Below, piece after piece: positions 1 through 12,386 of a DNA stretch of 64,000 nt. The first letter of the stretch is position 1. Each line of letters opens with the position of its first letter. The notes beneath the pieces are model-generated. The model had not been told where the DNA came from. It searched no databases and worked only from the letters and a program-made list of their open reading frames with translations. Both the position numbers and the translations under genes were made by a program. Source of the stretch: Mesorhizobium sp. RMAD-H1 (GTDB lineage Bacteria > Pseudomonadota > Alphaproteobacteria > Rhizobiales > Rhizobiaceae); contig NZ_JACHWN010000002.1 in assembly GCF_014191375.1 (NCBI RefSeq), forward strand, positions 558,001-622,000, given 5' to 3'.

Positions 1-2163
<2,163 letters not shown>

Positions 2164-2234
2164 GGGAACGGGCTGAAAACCGCCCCTACCGCGCCGGGAT
2201 CGGGTCATCCCCCCATTGTCCCTGGACCAGTTCC

Positions 2235-2269
2235 GGAATGATCCTCGGGTCAAGCCCGAGGATCATTCC
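2235..2269. repeat. Perfect 15-bp palindrome after carB (REP-like, possible terminator)
   Basis: GGAATGATCCTCGGG (2235-2249) and its exact complement (2255-2269) flank the loop TCAAG. There is no T-run, so it resembles the dispersed extragenic palindromes common in rhizobial genomes more than a classical terminator. It lies between the convergent 3' ends of carB and the SbmA-like gene and could end or protect both transcripts. Confidence 0.7.
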
Positions 2270-2309
2270 TCAAAGGTGCCGCAGCCACGATCTCGCGATA
2301 CCGGCGCCC

Positions 2310-4139
2310 TCACCCATATTTCTGCGCCGGCAGTTCCAGCTTCTCTCCCGCCTCGTTCTTCTCCAGGTGCAAAACCCGTGAAAACACATGGTCGTGCGTC
2401 TTGCGCCGGCCGATATGGATGACGGTCGCCTCCTGCAGATAATTGCGCAGGATGTCGAGCACGCGCTCCAGCGCCTCCTCCTCCATCCCGTCGAGCGCCT
2501 CGTCCACCACGATCCAGCGAGGATTGATGAGGCTGAGGCGAGCGAAGGCCAGGCATTGCTGCTCGTCTTCGGAAAGCACGCGGTCCCAACGCGCCACCCG
2601 GTCCAGGCTTGAGGCCAGCCGATCGAGCCCGCCGCGCTGCAGCGCCGCCTGCAGCTCGTCTTCGGAAAAGCGGCTGGCGTCCAGCGGATAGGCGAGCGCG
2701 CCGCGCAGGGAGGATGGCGGGAAATAGGGCGTGCGCGGCATATAGACGACATCGCTGCCCTTCGGCAGGCCGATCCTGCCCGCCCCCCAAGACCAGAGCC
2801 CGGCGAGCGCGCGGAACAGCAGCGTCTTGCCCGCCCCCGGCGCGCCGACGATCAGCACCCGCTCCCCCTCGCCGATCTCCACATGCGTCTCGCGCAGCTT
2901 CATGCTGCCTTCCGGCGAGACGATTTCGAGACCGTCGATGGTCATGCGGCTCTCCTCGTTCTCCTCGATGGCGATGCGCCGGTCGAGCGCGGAGAGCTCG
3001 TCCATCTGGAGGACCGCCTGGCGGAAGGAGGCAACGCGCAGGAGCGTCGCGCGCCAGTCGGCGATGGCTCCGAAATTGTCGACGAACCAGCGCAGCGAGG
3101 TATGCACCTGCGTGAACGCGCCCACGGCCATCATCAGCCCGCCGAAGGTAAGCCCGCCGGAGAAATAGACCGGTGCCGCGACGAGGATCGGCGCCACGAT
3201 GGTGAACCAGCCATAGCCGGCCGTCACCCAGGTGAGGTTCGTCAGCGCCAGCACGATCCGCCGGATGGCGATGAGGACGGCGCCGAGATCGAGATCGAGC
3301 CGCCGTTTCTCGTCCGCCTCGCCGCGCGCCAGCGCGATCGCATCGATATGCTCGTTGACCCGCATCAGCGAAAAGCGGAGGTCCGCCTCCCGCGCGTAGC
3401 GGTCGGCATTGATCGTCACCAGCCTGCGCCCGACGATCCATGTCAGCCAGGAGGCGGAAGCCGCATAGAAGATCGCCGCCCACACCATATAGCCGGGGAT
3501 GGCGAAGCTGTAGCCCCAGACGTGGAAGACGAAGCCGCTCGACAGCGCCCACAGCACGCCGACGAAGCTGATGAGCAGGATCGAGGCCTGCAGGAGCCCG
3601 ATGCCCAGATCGGCCGTCATTTCCGCCAGGTGGCGGGCGTCCTCATGCAGCCGCTGATCCGGGTTGACGCCGATCTCGCCGGCATTGGCCAGGCGGAAGG
3701 CGCGGCCCGGCTGCATCCACTGGCCGATCAGGTCGCCGGCCAGCCCCTCGCGCAGCTTGAGCTTGAACATTTGGTTGAGCCAGGTCTGCGTCACGTTGAG
3801 TACGAGCAATGACCCGGCAATGCCGAGAAAGATCAGGAGCTGATGCAGGAAGGCGGGAAAATCCCGCCGCGCCAGCGCATCGTAAAAGGGCACGTTCCAG
3901 CGGTTGAGATAGAGCTGGCCATAGGCGATAGCCGCGATGAGCAGGAAGATCGAGCCCCCCGTCACGATCAGCGCATTGCGCACCGGCGAGGTCCAGAAGG
4001 CGCCGACCATCATCGAGCCCTGCGACAGGATATCGGTGCCGCCCGCGGAGCGGATGCGGAACAGACGGGCGCGCGCCTCCTTTTCCGCCCCCTGTTCGGG
4101 GCCCCGGCCGGAAGCGCCGCGTGAGGTCTTCAATGCCAT
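2310..4139 (-). CDS. SbmA/BacA-like ABC transporter, fused permease and ATPase (YddA type)
   Basis: A 609-residue inner-membrane exporter or importer with an N-terminal membrane domain (about residues 25-370) and a C-terminal ATPase domain. The ATPase shows a Walker A (GAPGAGKT, about residue 431), a degenerate signature (LSEDEQQCLAFAR, about 525) and a Walker B (WIVVDEALDG, about 545). This half-transporter layout with the E-QQ signature is that of the ABCD/YddA/BacA-related family, whose members move peptides, vitamin B12-like compounds or very-long-chain fatty acids; the substrate here is unknown. The start at 4139 follows GGAGAGG five bases upstream. The frame stays open further upstream to 4313, but that part does not look like a conserved protein start. 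Confidence 0.88.
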   Translation of the reverse strand: MALKTSRGASGRGPEQGAEKEARARLFRIRSAGGTDILSQGSMMVGAFWTSPVRNALIVTGGSIFLLIAAIAYGQLYLNRWNVPFYDALARRDFPAFLHQLLIFLGIAGSLLVLNVTQTWLNQMFKLKLREGLAGDLIGQWMQPGRAFRLANAGEIGVNPDQRLHEDARHLAEMTADLGIGLLQASILLISFVGVLWALSSGFVFHVWGYSFAIPGYMVWAAIFYAASASWLTWIVGRRLVTINADRYAREADLRFSLMRVNEHIDAIALARGEADEKRRLDLDLGAVLIAIRRIVLALTNLTWVTAGYGWFTIVAPILVAAPVYFSGGLTFGGLMMAVGAFTQVHTSLRWFVDNFGAIADWRATLLRVASFRQAVLQMDELSALDRRIAIEENEESRMTIDGLEIVSPEGSMKLRETHVEIGEGERVLIVGAPGAGKTLLFRALAGLWSWGAGRIGLPKGSDVVYMPRTPYFPPSSLRGALAYPLDASRFSEDELQAALQRGGLDRLASSLDRVARWDRVLSEDEQQCLAFARLSLINPRWIVVDEALDGMEEEALERVLDILRNYLQEATVIHIGRRKTHDHVFSRVLHLEKNEAGEKLELPAQKYG

Positions 4140-4506
4140 GAACCTCTCCATACCTGTGTTTCCAGCGAATCGGCAGGAACGCTGTCCCTCCAGAAGATGC
4201 GCAGGAAGCGACAATGATGGAAAGATATTGATGGCAAGATGGAAGATTTTGCGGCGCAGGCCACCTTGCTGCACATCCGACAAGCGAGGGCCCCGGGAAG
4301 CCGCACCGGACAATCAGTTCAGAGGACGGCTTGTAATCAGGGCCGTTATGCCCTAGATTTGAAACATCGATATTTCGGTCGAGTGACTTTGCGACCCGTG
4401 CGACCCGTTCGCGCTTCCTGACGATCTCCTCTCTATAATCTCGATCCACGGGCACGTATGCATACCTATACGGGCCTTTATTCTTACGACCTTAAAGGAG
4501 TTTCCC
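4140..4506. other. Intergenic region between divergent SbmA-like gene and csp
   Basis: The 367 bases hold no convincing gene. They contain the csp promoter and its roughly 60-nt leader at the right end and presumably the promoter of the SbmA-like gene on the other strand. Confidence 0.6.
4434..4439 (+). promoter_or_regulatory. Probable -10 box of the first csp gene
   Basis: A perfect TATAAT lies 68 bases ahead of the csp start. No good -35 hexamer is seen at 17 bases. This would give a leader of about 60 nt, containing CGTATGCATACCTATACGG with weak self-complementarity, ending in AAAGGAG before the ATG. Confidence 0.5.
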
Positions 4507-4716
4507 ATGGCTACGGGAACAGTGAAGTGGTTCAACGGCACGAAGGGCTTCGGCTTCATTCAGCCTGATCAGGGCGGCGCGGACGTTTTCGTCCACATCT
4601 CCGCCGTCGAGCGCGCAGGTCTGCGCGGCCTCAACGAAGGCCAGAAGATCAACTACGAAATCGTGCAGGACCGCCGTTCGGGCAAGTCCTCCGCAGACAA
4701 CCTCTCGGTTGCCTGA
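4507..4716 (+). CDS. Cold-shock domain protein
   Basis: A 69-residue single cold-shock (OB-fold) domain that binds single-stranded RNA and DNA and melts mRNA structure. Both RNA-binding motifs are present: KGFGFI at residues 13-18 and VFVHIS at 27-32. AAAGGAG stands six bases ahead of the ATG. It is monocistronic, ended by a strong terminator at 4748-4772. The family is certain; which CspA paralogue it is cannot be told. Confidence 0.95.
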   Translation: MATGTVKWFNGTKGFGFIQPDQGGADVFVHISAVERAGLRGLNEGQKINYEIVQDRRSGKSSADNLSVA

Positions 4717-4747
4717 TTTTTCCAGCTCTCACGAGCAATGAAAGACG

Positions 4748-4772
4748 AGGCGGGGGCAACCCCGCCTTTTTT
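4748..4772 (+). terminator. Rho-independent terminator of csp
   Basis: An 8-bp stem AGGCGGGG/CCCCGCCT closes a GCAA tetraloop and is followed by six T. It lies 31 bases after the csp stop and just before the convergent glutathione transferase stop. Confidence 0.92.
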
Positions 4773-4788
4773 CTTGTCGGTTCGCCCC

Positions 4789-5403
4789 TTATTCCGGCAG
4801 CCAGCCGATCGGCACATGGCCCGGATCGGCGGCGACGCGGCCGAGCCAGGCCGTGACGGCCGGGTAGCGCTTGAGGTCGAAGCCGCCCCGGTCTGCCTCA
4901 TGCGTATAGGCATAAAGCGCGATATCGGCGACGCTCATCGCCCCGCCCGCCAGGAAGGGCGTCTTCTGCAACTGCGTTTCCATCACACCCAGCGCCTTCT
5001 CGCCGCCGGCAAGCGTGGCAGCCATCTTTTCCGGCGTCGCCTCCTTCGCCCGCTCAGGGTAAACCATCAGCGCGCGCCGCACCGCGATATGGGGCTCATG
5101 GCTGTACTGCTCGAAGAACAGCCATTGATAGGCAAGCGCGCGGCTGTAGGCGTCCTCCGGCAGGAAGCGCGTGCCCTCGGCCAGATGCAGGAGGATGGCG
5201 TTGGATTCGGCGAGGAAGCGTCCATCGTCGAGTTCAAGGAGCGGCACCTTGCCGTTCGGATTCTTGGCCAGGTATTCCGGCTTGCGCGTCGAGCCGTCGA
5301 CAGAGGACACCGTCACATGGCGGAACGGCATCCCCAGCTTGGCCATCAGAAGCCGCGGCTTGTAGCAATTTCCTGAATCGGGTTGCGAATAAAGGACAGG
5401 CAT
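4789..5403 (-). CDS. Glutathione S-transferase family protein
   Basis: A 204-residue cytosolic GST. The N-terminal thioredoxin-like half carries NPNGKVPLLELDDG with the cis-proline of the glutathione site (about residues 49-62) followed by ESNAILLHLAEG; the C-terminal half is the all-helical domain. The likely catalytic residue near the N-terminus is in SQPDSGNCYK. The start at 5403 has GGAGAA eight bases upstream; the open frame extends to 5679 without a plausible start. It is transcribed divergently from the aminotransferase gene. Substrate unknown. Confidence 0.9.
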   Translation of the reverse strand: MPVLYSQPDSGNCYKPRLLMAKLGMPFRHVTVSSVDGSTRKPEYLAKNPNGKVPLLELDDGRFLAESNAILLHLAEGTRFLPEDAYSRALAYQWLFFEQYSHEPHIAVRRALMVYPERAKEATPEKMAATLAGGEKALGVMETQLQKTPFLAGGAMSVADIALYAYTHEADRGGFDLKRYPAVTAWLGRVAADPGHVPIGWLPE

Positions 5404-5645
5404 CGGTCGGTTCTCCGGTTTCGGCCGGAGTATTGCCGCACCGATTGTTTGCCGTCCAATCAGTTCGGCTGAACTTTTTCCCAATAATCGCTGATGGTTC
5501 GGCGGTTTGCTGCAACACCTCGCGTCAAATCGCTTAGCTGTGAAAGCTTGAACCAAAGCTTTTCTTGCGATTCGCGCCGCATTGCGACATAGGAGACCCG
5601 CAAACCGGACCGATGCCCGGCTCCCGGTCGACACCCCGCGGCTAA

Positions 5646-6875
<1,230 letters not shown>

Positions 6876-6897
6876 CCGAAAAGAACCGGGATCAAAC

Positions 6898-6925
6898 AAA
6901 GGGGCCGCAAGGCCCCTTTTCTTTT
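6898..6925 (+). terminator. Rho-independent terminator of aatA
   Basis: A 9-bp stem AAAGGGGCC/GGCCCCTTT closes a GCAA loop and is followed by TCTTTT, 22 bases after the aatA stop. Confidence 0.92.
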
Positions 6926-6954
6926 GGCATCCGGGAATGCCCCTGCGGAAAGTC

Positions 6955-6985
6955 AAAAAAAAAGCCGGACAAATGCCCGGCTTTT
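6955..6985 (-). terminator. Strong terminator of the candidate sRNA
   Basis: On the minus strand a GCCGG/CCGGC stem, extended by four A/T pairs, is followed by nine T (plus-strand A-run 6955-6963). The plus strand also has TTTT after the stem, so it may work in both directions and back up the aatA terminator. Confidence 0.88.
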
Positions 6986-7072
6986 AGTTGTGAAGGTGCC
7001 GTTTCCGGCGAAACCTCCAGAGGGGAACACTCAAGGATGCGCAATGGGAGGAGGAGACGCATCATTGAGACG
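6955..7072 (-). ncRNA. abcR: Candidate AbcR (alpha-r15 family) small regulatory RNA
   Basis: AbcR RNAs are Hfq-dependent repressors of ABC-transporter mRNAs in rhizobia, Agrobacterium and Brucella, and their genes sit beside the LysR gene lsrB/vtlR, as here. On the minus strand there is a promoter CTTGAA-N17-GCATAT (7107-7079), giving a start near 7072, a pyrimidine-rich segment TCTCCTCCTCCCATTG (7058-7043) able to pair with Shine-Dalgarno sequences, and a terminator with nine T at 6985-6955. The predicted length, about 118 nt, fits the family (about 110-120 nt). No peptide with a ribosome site fits. Family assignment rests on synteny and layout, not on an alignment. Confidence 0.66.
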
Positions 7073-7078
7073 CACCGG

Positions 7079-7107
7079 ATATGCGCGTATCCCACCCTTT
7101 ATTCAAG
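7079..7107 (-). promoter_or_regulatory. Promoter of the candidate sRNA
   Basis: CTTGAA (7107-7102), a 17-base spacer and GCATAT (7084-7079) on the minus strand match the rhizobial housekeeping consensus CTTGAC-N17-CTATAT. The AT-rich stretch upstream (7110-7230) with repeated TTGCA/TGCAA words is a plausible binding zone for the LysR regulator encoded next door. Confidence 0.6.
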
Positions 7108-7313
7108 TATACGAAATTGCATTGCAGCCATGCATCCACTGCATAGCATAAAAATCGGGAAATCTCCTGCAATTTCAGTTATTTATGCAATATTCACAGG
7201 AACGTGAGTGCTGTTTGAGGTAAAATTTTTCGCACGGGACGTGTATCTTGCGCCGCCTCGGCTGCCTTTCGACTGTGCAATGCAGCATGAATCTGGGCAA
7301 TCCTCTGCCCGCG

Positions 7314-7341
7314 AAAACGGCCGTCTGCCCGATTCGACGGC
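7314..7341 (-). terminator. Probable terminator of lsrB
   Basis: On the minus strand GCCGTC and GACGGC form a 6-bp stem with a 10-base loop followed by CGTTTTCG, 23-50 bases after the lsrB stop. It separates lsrB from the sRNA unit. Confidence 0.55.
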
Positions 7342-7363
7342 GAAAATCCCGCCCCGATACCGG

Positions 7364-8269
7364 TCAATACGACCAGCTGCGCGCCTTGGAAAACAGGAAA
7401 TCGCGGAAGACGTGCAGCTTGGCGGAATTCTTCAGCGCTTCGGGATAGCAGAAGAACGTATCGAATGAAGGGATCTCCTCCATATCCGGCAGAAGCCGCA
7501 CGAGGCCGGCCTCCTTGTCGACCATATAGTCCGGCAGCACCGCCATGCCGACACCGCGCTGTACGGCGCGCTTGACCGACAGGAGATTGTTGACCTGCAG
7601 GGTCGGGATGCGCGGATTGCCGTCGCTGCGGCCTGCCACTTCGAGCCAGTTGAGCCCGGTCAGATAGCTCGGCGCCGGTTCCCCGAAGGTAACGATGCGA
7701 TGCTCGTCGAGCTCCTCCACCGAGGTCAGCTTGCCGTGCTTGGCGATATAGCTGGCGGCGGCATAGACATGCATGTGCACGGTGAAAAGCCGGCGCTGGA
7801 TCAGGTCCGGCTGCTGAGGCTGGCGCAGGCGGATGGCGCAATCCGCGTGGCGCATGGTCAGGTCCAGTTCCTCGTTGTCCAGAATGAGCTGCAGCCGGAC
7901 ATCGGGGTAAAGCTCGATGAACTCCTGCACCCGCTCGATGAGCCAGCCGGAACCGAGGCCGACCGTCGTCGTCACGCGCAGCCGGCCGGAAGGCTTCTCC
8001 CTGCTCTCGGCAAGCTTGGAGCGGACATTCTCAAGCTTCATCAGAACGTCATGCGCCGTGCGGTAGAGCATCTCGCCCTGTTCGGTGAGGATCAGCCCGC
8101 GCGCATGGCGCTGGAACAGCGGCACGCCGACATCCTGCTCCAGCGCGCTCACCTGGCGCGAGATGGCCGATTGCGAGAGATGCAATGTCTGCGCGGCATG
8201 GGTGAACGATCCCGCCTCGGCGGCGGCATGGAATATGCGCAGTTTGTCCCAGTCGAGCGGTGCAACCAA
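7364..8269 (-). CDS. lsrB: LysR-family regulator, LsrB/VtlR type
   Basis: A 301-residue transcription factor: N-terminal winged HTH (LDWDKLRIFHAAAEAGSFTH onward, about residues 5-65) and a C-terminal periplasmic-binding-like sensor domain. LsrB/VtlR orthologues lie directly behind trxB and in front of abcR, activate the abcR sRNA and affect LPS and oxidative-stress genes and host interaction. The gene follows trxB in the same direction. There is no ATG at the front: TTG at 8269 with AAGGA upstream gives the family length; another TTG at 8335 would overlap trxB by 38 bases. Confidence 0.85.
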   Translation of the reverse strand: MVAPLDWDKLRIFHAAAEAGSFTHAAQTLHLSQSAISRQVSALEQDVGVPLFQRHARGLILTEQGEMLYRTAHDVLMKLENVRSKLAESREKPSGRLRVTTTVGLGSGWLIERVQEFIELYPDVRLQLILDNEELDLTMRHADCAIRLRQPQQPDLIQRRLFTVHMHVYAAASYIAKHGKLTSVEELDEHRIVTFGEPAPSYLTGLNWLEVAGRSDGNPRIPTLQVNNLLSVKRAVQRGVGMAVLPDYMVDKEAGLVRLLPDMEEIPSFDTFFCYPEALKNSAKLHVFRDFLFSKARSWSY

Positions 8270-8297
8270 TTTTCCGTCCTTTTCATCCGCTGCTGAG

Positions 8298-9281
<984 letters not shown>

Positions 9282-9487
9282 CTAGCTTTGGCTGCGAGCG
9301 CGGACCTTGCGGGTTCCGATGGCGCTCGGCAGCACTCCGTTGCGCAATGACCGGAGGGTATTGCGCCAGTTACGCCAAAGTAATGTTTCGCATACCTGTT
9401 TTGCAAGGTTCGCCCCGCGCCCCGAGTGGTTTAGCCACAGCTTGTCCTGAGACGAGGGAGGAATTGCCGACCGGCCCTTATCACGTT

Positions 9488-10981
9488 ATGAAGGCCCCAA
9501 TCGAAACAAGGCCCAGCCAATCGGGGATTTCACCCATTTTTCGCACCGTCAGCAACATTTGCGCGCGTTTTGGCCTGGTGATGGCGTTCGCCATGCTGCT
9601 CCCGGCGATCGTGGACCTCGCCGACGACAATCCCGACTGGCGGATCTTCGTGCATTCCGCCATTTTCACCGGAATGATCTCCGGTCTCGTCCTGATGGCG
9701 ACGCAGAACCACAACGTCCGCTTTTCGCCGCGCCTCGGCTTCCTGCTGACCGCATCCCTATGGCTGACCGCAGCCTTTCTCGGCGCCCTGCCGCTCTATT
9801 TCTCGCATCTGCCGATCAGTTTCGCCGGCGCCTTCTTCGAGGCGATGTCCGGCATCACGACGACCGGCTCGACCGTTCTTGTCGGCCTCGACAACATGCC
9901 GCGCGGCGTCCTCCTGTGGCGCTCGCTCCTGTGCTGGATCGGCGGCATCGGCTTCGTCGGCCTCGCCCTCTTGCTGCTGCCCTCGCTGCGCGTCGGCGGA
10001 ATCCAGCTTTTCCACATGGAATCCTCCGACAAATCGGAGAAGATCCTGCCGCGCATCAACCAGATCGCGCTCGGCATCCTGCTGGCCTATGTAGGGCTTT
10101 CGGCGCTCTGCATGCTTTCCTACTTCCTGGCCGGGATGAGCATGTTCGATGCCATCAATCACGGCATGACCACGCTCGCCACGGCGGGGTTTTCGACCCA
10201 TGACACATCGCTCGGCTTCTATGCGCACAACCGCCTGCTGCTGGTGATCTCCACTATTTTCATGCTGCTCGCCGCCCTGCCCTTCGTGCTCTACATCAAG
10301 GCTGCCATGCCGCGCCGCCTCTCTTCGCTGGTGGACCCGCAGGTCACGCTCTTCCTCATCATCGTCGTCGGCTTCAGCTTCACGCTGGCGGCCGTGCTGC
10401 GCGTCAGTGATGGCCTCCCTTTCGGCGATTCTCTCGTCATCGCCTCCTTCAATTTTGTCTCCGTCATCACCACCACCGGCTATGCCACCGAGGACTATTC
10501 CCTGTGGGGGCCGGTATCGATCGGCATATTCTTTCTCGCCTCCTTCATGGGCGGCTGCGCCGGATCGACATCGGGCGGCATCAAGATGAATCGCCTGATC
10601 ATCCTGTGGCGGCTCACCGTCACCAATCTGACGCGGCTCATCATGCCGCATGCCGTCGTCAAGATCCGCTATGGCGAGACGGAAGTCTCCACCGAAGCGG
10701 CTCAGACGGTCCTGCTGTTCTTCTTCCTCTATATGGCCTCGCTGATCCTCGGCGCCATGGTGCTCGCCACGCTCGGCCTCGATTTCGTCTCCGCCTTCAC
10801 CGGCGCCCTCACCGCTCTTTCCAATGTCGGCCCCGGCCTCGGTGATACGATCGGCCCCGTCGGCAATTTCTCGACCGTCAGCGATCCCGCCCTCTGGGTC
10901 CTGAGCTACCTCATGCTTGCCGGGCGGCTGGAGATCGTCACCATCGTCATCCTCTTCACGCGCAGCTTCTGGACACGCTGA
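9488..10981 (+). CDS. trkH: Trk/Ktr-type potassium uptake channel subunit
   Basis: A 497-residue inner-membrane protein that forms the K+ pathway of the Trk system and works with a cytosolic TrkA gating ring (not in this window). The four pore loops are visible with their filter sequences: SGITTTGSTV, TLATAGFSTHD, SVITTTGYATED and ALSNVGPGLG. About ten membrane segments. ATG 9488 is chosen; TTG at 9464 with GAGGGAGG just upstream is a fair alternative. It is divergent from trxB. Confidence 0.92.
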   Translation: MKAPIETRPSQSGISPIFRTVSNICARFGLVMAFAMLLPAIVDLADDNPDWRIFVHSAIFTGMISGLVLMATQNHNVRFSPRLGFLLTASLWLTAAFLGALPLYFSHLPISFAGAFFEAMSGITTTGSTVLVGLDNMPRGVLLWRSLLCWIGGIGFVGLALLLLPSLRVGGIQLFHMESSDKSEKILPRINQIALGILLAYVGLSALCMLSYFLAGMSMFDAINHGMTTLATAGFSTHDTSLGFYAHNRLLLVISTIFMLLAALPFVLYIKAAMPRRLSSLVDPQVTLFLIIVVGFSFTLAAVLRVSDGLPFGDSLVIASFNFVSVITTTGYATEDYSLWGPVSIGIFFLASFMGGCAGSTSGGIKMNRLIILWRLTVTNLTRLIMPHAVVKIRYGETEVSTEAAQTVLLFFFLYMASLILGAMVLATLGLDFVSAFTGALTALSNVGPGLGDTIGPVGNFSTVSDPALWVLSYLMLAGRLEIVTIVILFTRSFWTR

Positions 10982-11092
10982 TCGTCGCGGGACCGAGGCA
11001 ACATCCGGTTGCGGCACGACAGGAATCGGATATTATTATTGCTGAAAAGCGCAATTTCCTTGCGCATCGGAGCCTTCTCCCGGAGCCTACCT

Positions 11093-11563
11093 ATGCCTAT
11101 CAAGGCTGATCTCGACGATATCGACTGGAAGATTCTGCGCGAATTGCAGAACAACGGGCGCATCACCAATGTCGAACTGGCCGACCGCGTCGGCATATCG
11201 GCGCCGCCATGCCTGCGCCGCGTGCGCAAGCTGGAGGAAAGCGGCGTCATCCGCGGCTACCGCGCCATCCTCAACGGTGCCGCGCTGGGCCAGGATCTGG
11301 TCGCCTTCTGTTCGGTGGGCCTGCACCGGCAGGCCGACGCCGATCTCAAGGCCTTTGCCGAGAAGACAAAGCACTGGCCGCTGGTGCGCCGCGCATGGAT
11401 GGTATCAGGGGAATCGGATTTCCTGCTTCACTGCGTGGCCCGCGACATCAATACCTTCCAGACCTTCGTCATCGAGGAGCTGACGGCGACGCCCAATGTG
11501 GATTCCGTGCGCACCGCGCTCACCATCCGTCCGGTCAAGGACGAAGCGCTGATGCTGATCTAG
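11093..11563 (+). CDS. Lrp/AsnC-family transcription regulator
   Basis: A 156-residue regulator with an N-terminal HTH (ILRELQNNGRITNVELADRVG, split here by length, about residues 13-35) and a C-terminal RAM ligand-binding domain. It probably senses an amino acid. ATG 11093 has GGAG nine bases upstream. The neighbourhood trxB/lsrB/lrp/lps genes is also found in Sinorhizobium. Target genes unknown. Confidence 0.9.
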   Translation: MPIKADLDDIDWKILRELQNNGRITNVELADRVGISAPPCLRRVRKLEESGVIRGYRAILNGAALGQDLVAFCSVGLHRQADADLKAFAEKTKHWPLVRRAWMVSGESDFLLHCVARDINTFQTFVIEELTATPNVDSVRTALTIRPVKDEALMLI

Positions 11564-11591
11564 AGGGCTATTCGGCCCCGATCCCGGCTTG

Positions 11592-12386
11592 TCAGAGGAG
11601 CCGGGCCTGCAGCGTATCCACTATGACCGTCGCATAAACCACATGGCTGACCGGCGATTTGGCCAAAGAATTGCGGACCGCCACCGATGCCCGATAGAGC
11701 GGCCGCCTGATTTCCCGGTTGATGATGCCGGCCCACGTCTTCGATTTGTTCTGCACCACCGTGCCGCCGAGCGAGCGCGAGATTTCCCGAATGCATATCG
11801 GGCGTGCGGAAAGGACGCGCACCACATTGATCCAGCGCATCTGCATTGTCGTGTCCACCGGCCGGTCGAATTGCTTCGTCAGATCAAGCAGCAGCGCCGC
11901 CGCCTCGCGTCCGACCAGCTGCATCTGCATGCCCAATCCCGGCGAACGCGGCGCGATGATCGACACCTCGCCCATCTCCGCCACTTTCGGGCCCTTCTCG
12001 CCCCGCGCCGTGCAGGGAAAGCGGATCAGATCGCGGGGCTGGATCGTTTTCAGCGCGGCCATGAGAACCGGCGTGAACCATTGTGCATCGGGCTGCACGT
12101 CGTCTTCGACGATCAGCCCGGCATCAAGATCCTGGTCGATGATCGCCTGCCATGCCTTCCGATGCGACAGGAAACAGGCGATTTCCGTCTGGCGAAGCGC
12201 AAAGGGATAGGTCGGGCGGTGGAGGCTGCTGCGATAGACCGCATCCACGTCGCTGGCGGATAAAGCGTTCGCATCCACCGCATCGATGATCTGAGCCGGC
12301 AGGCCGATTTCGTTGATGAGCTTTTCGACTTGCGGCCTGCGTGCCTCGGCACGTGCGAGATGAATGACAAAGGCTTTAGCTTGCAT
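11592..12386 (-). CDS. Glycosyltransferase family 25 (LPS-type) protein
   Basis: A 264-residue cytosolic transferase likely adding a sugar to the LPS core. It begins AFVIHLARAEARRPQVEKL, the usual GT25 opening, and has IVEDDVQ as the probable metal/nucleotide-sugar acidic motif (about residue 96). It is last in the operon greA-lpsB-GT25; its ATG at 12386 overlaps the end of the lpsB-type gene by 11 bases, implying translational coupling. In Sinorhizobium several lps genes occupy this place. Confidence 0.85.
   Translation of the reverse strand: MQAKAFVIHLARAEARRPQVEKLINEIGLPAQIIDAVDANALSASDVDAVYRSSLHRPTYPFALRQTEIACFLSHRKAWQAIIDQDLDAGLIVEDDVQPDAQWFTPVLMAALKTIQPRDLIRFPCTARGEKGPKVAEMGEVSIIAPRSPGLGMQMQLVGREAAALLLDLTKQFDRPVDTTMQMRWINVVRVLSARPICIREISRSLGGTVVQNKSKTWAGIINREIRRPLYRASVAVRNSLAKSPVSHVVYATVIVDTLQARLL

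Noticed and set aside
6892-7095. Small protein gene on the minus strand after lsrB
   Set aside because: The frame runs through the strong terminator and has no ribosome site; the signals fit a non-coding RNA better.
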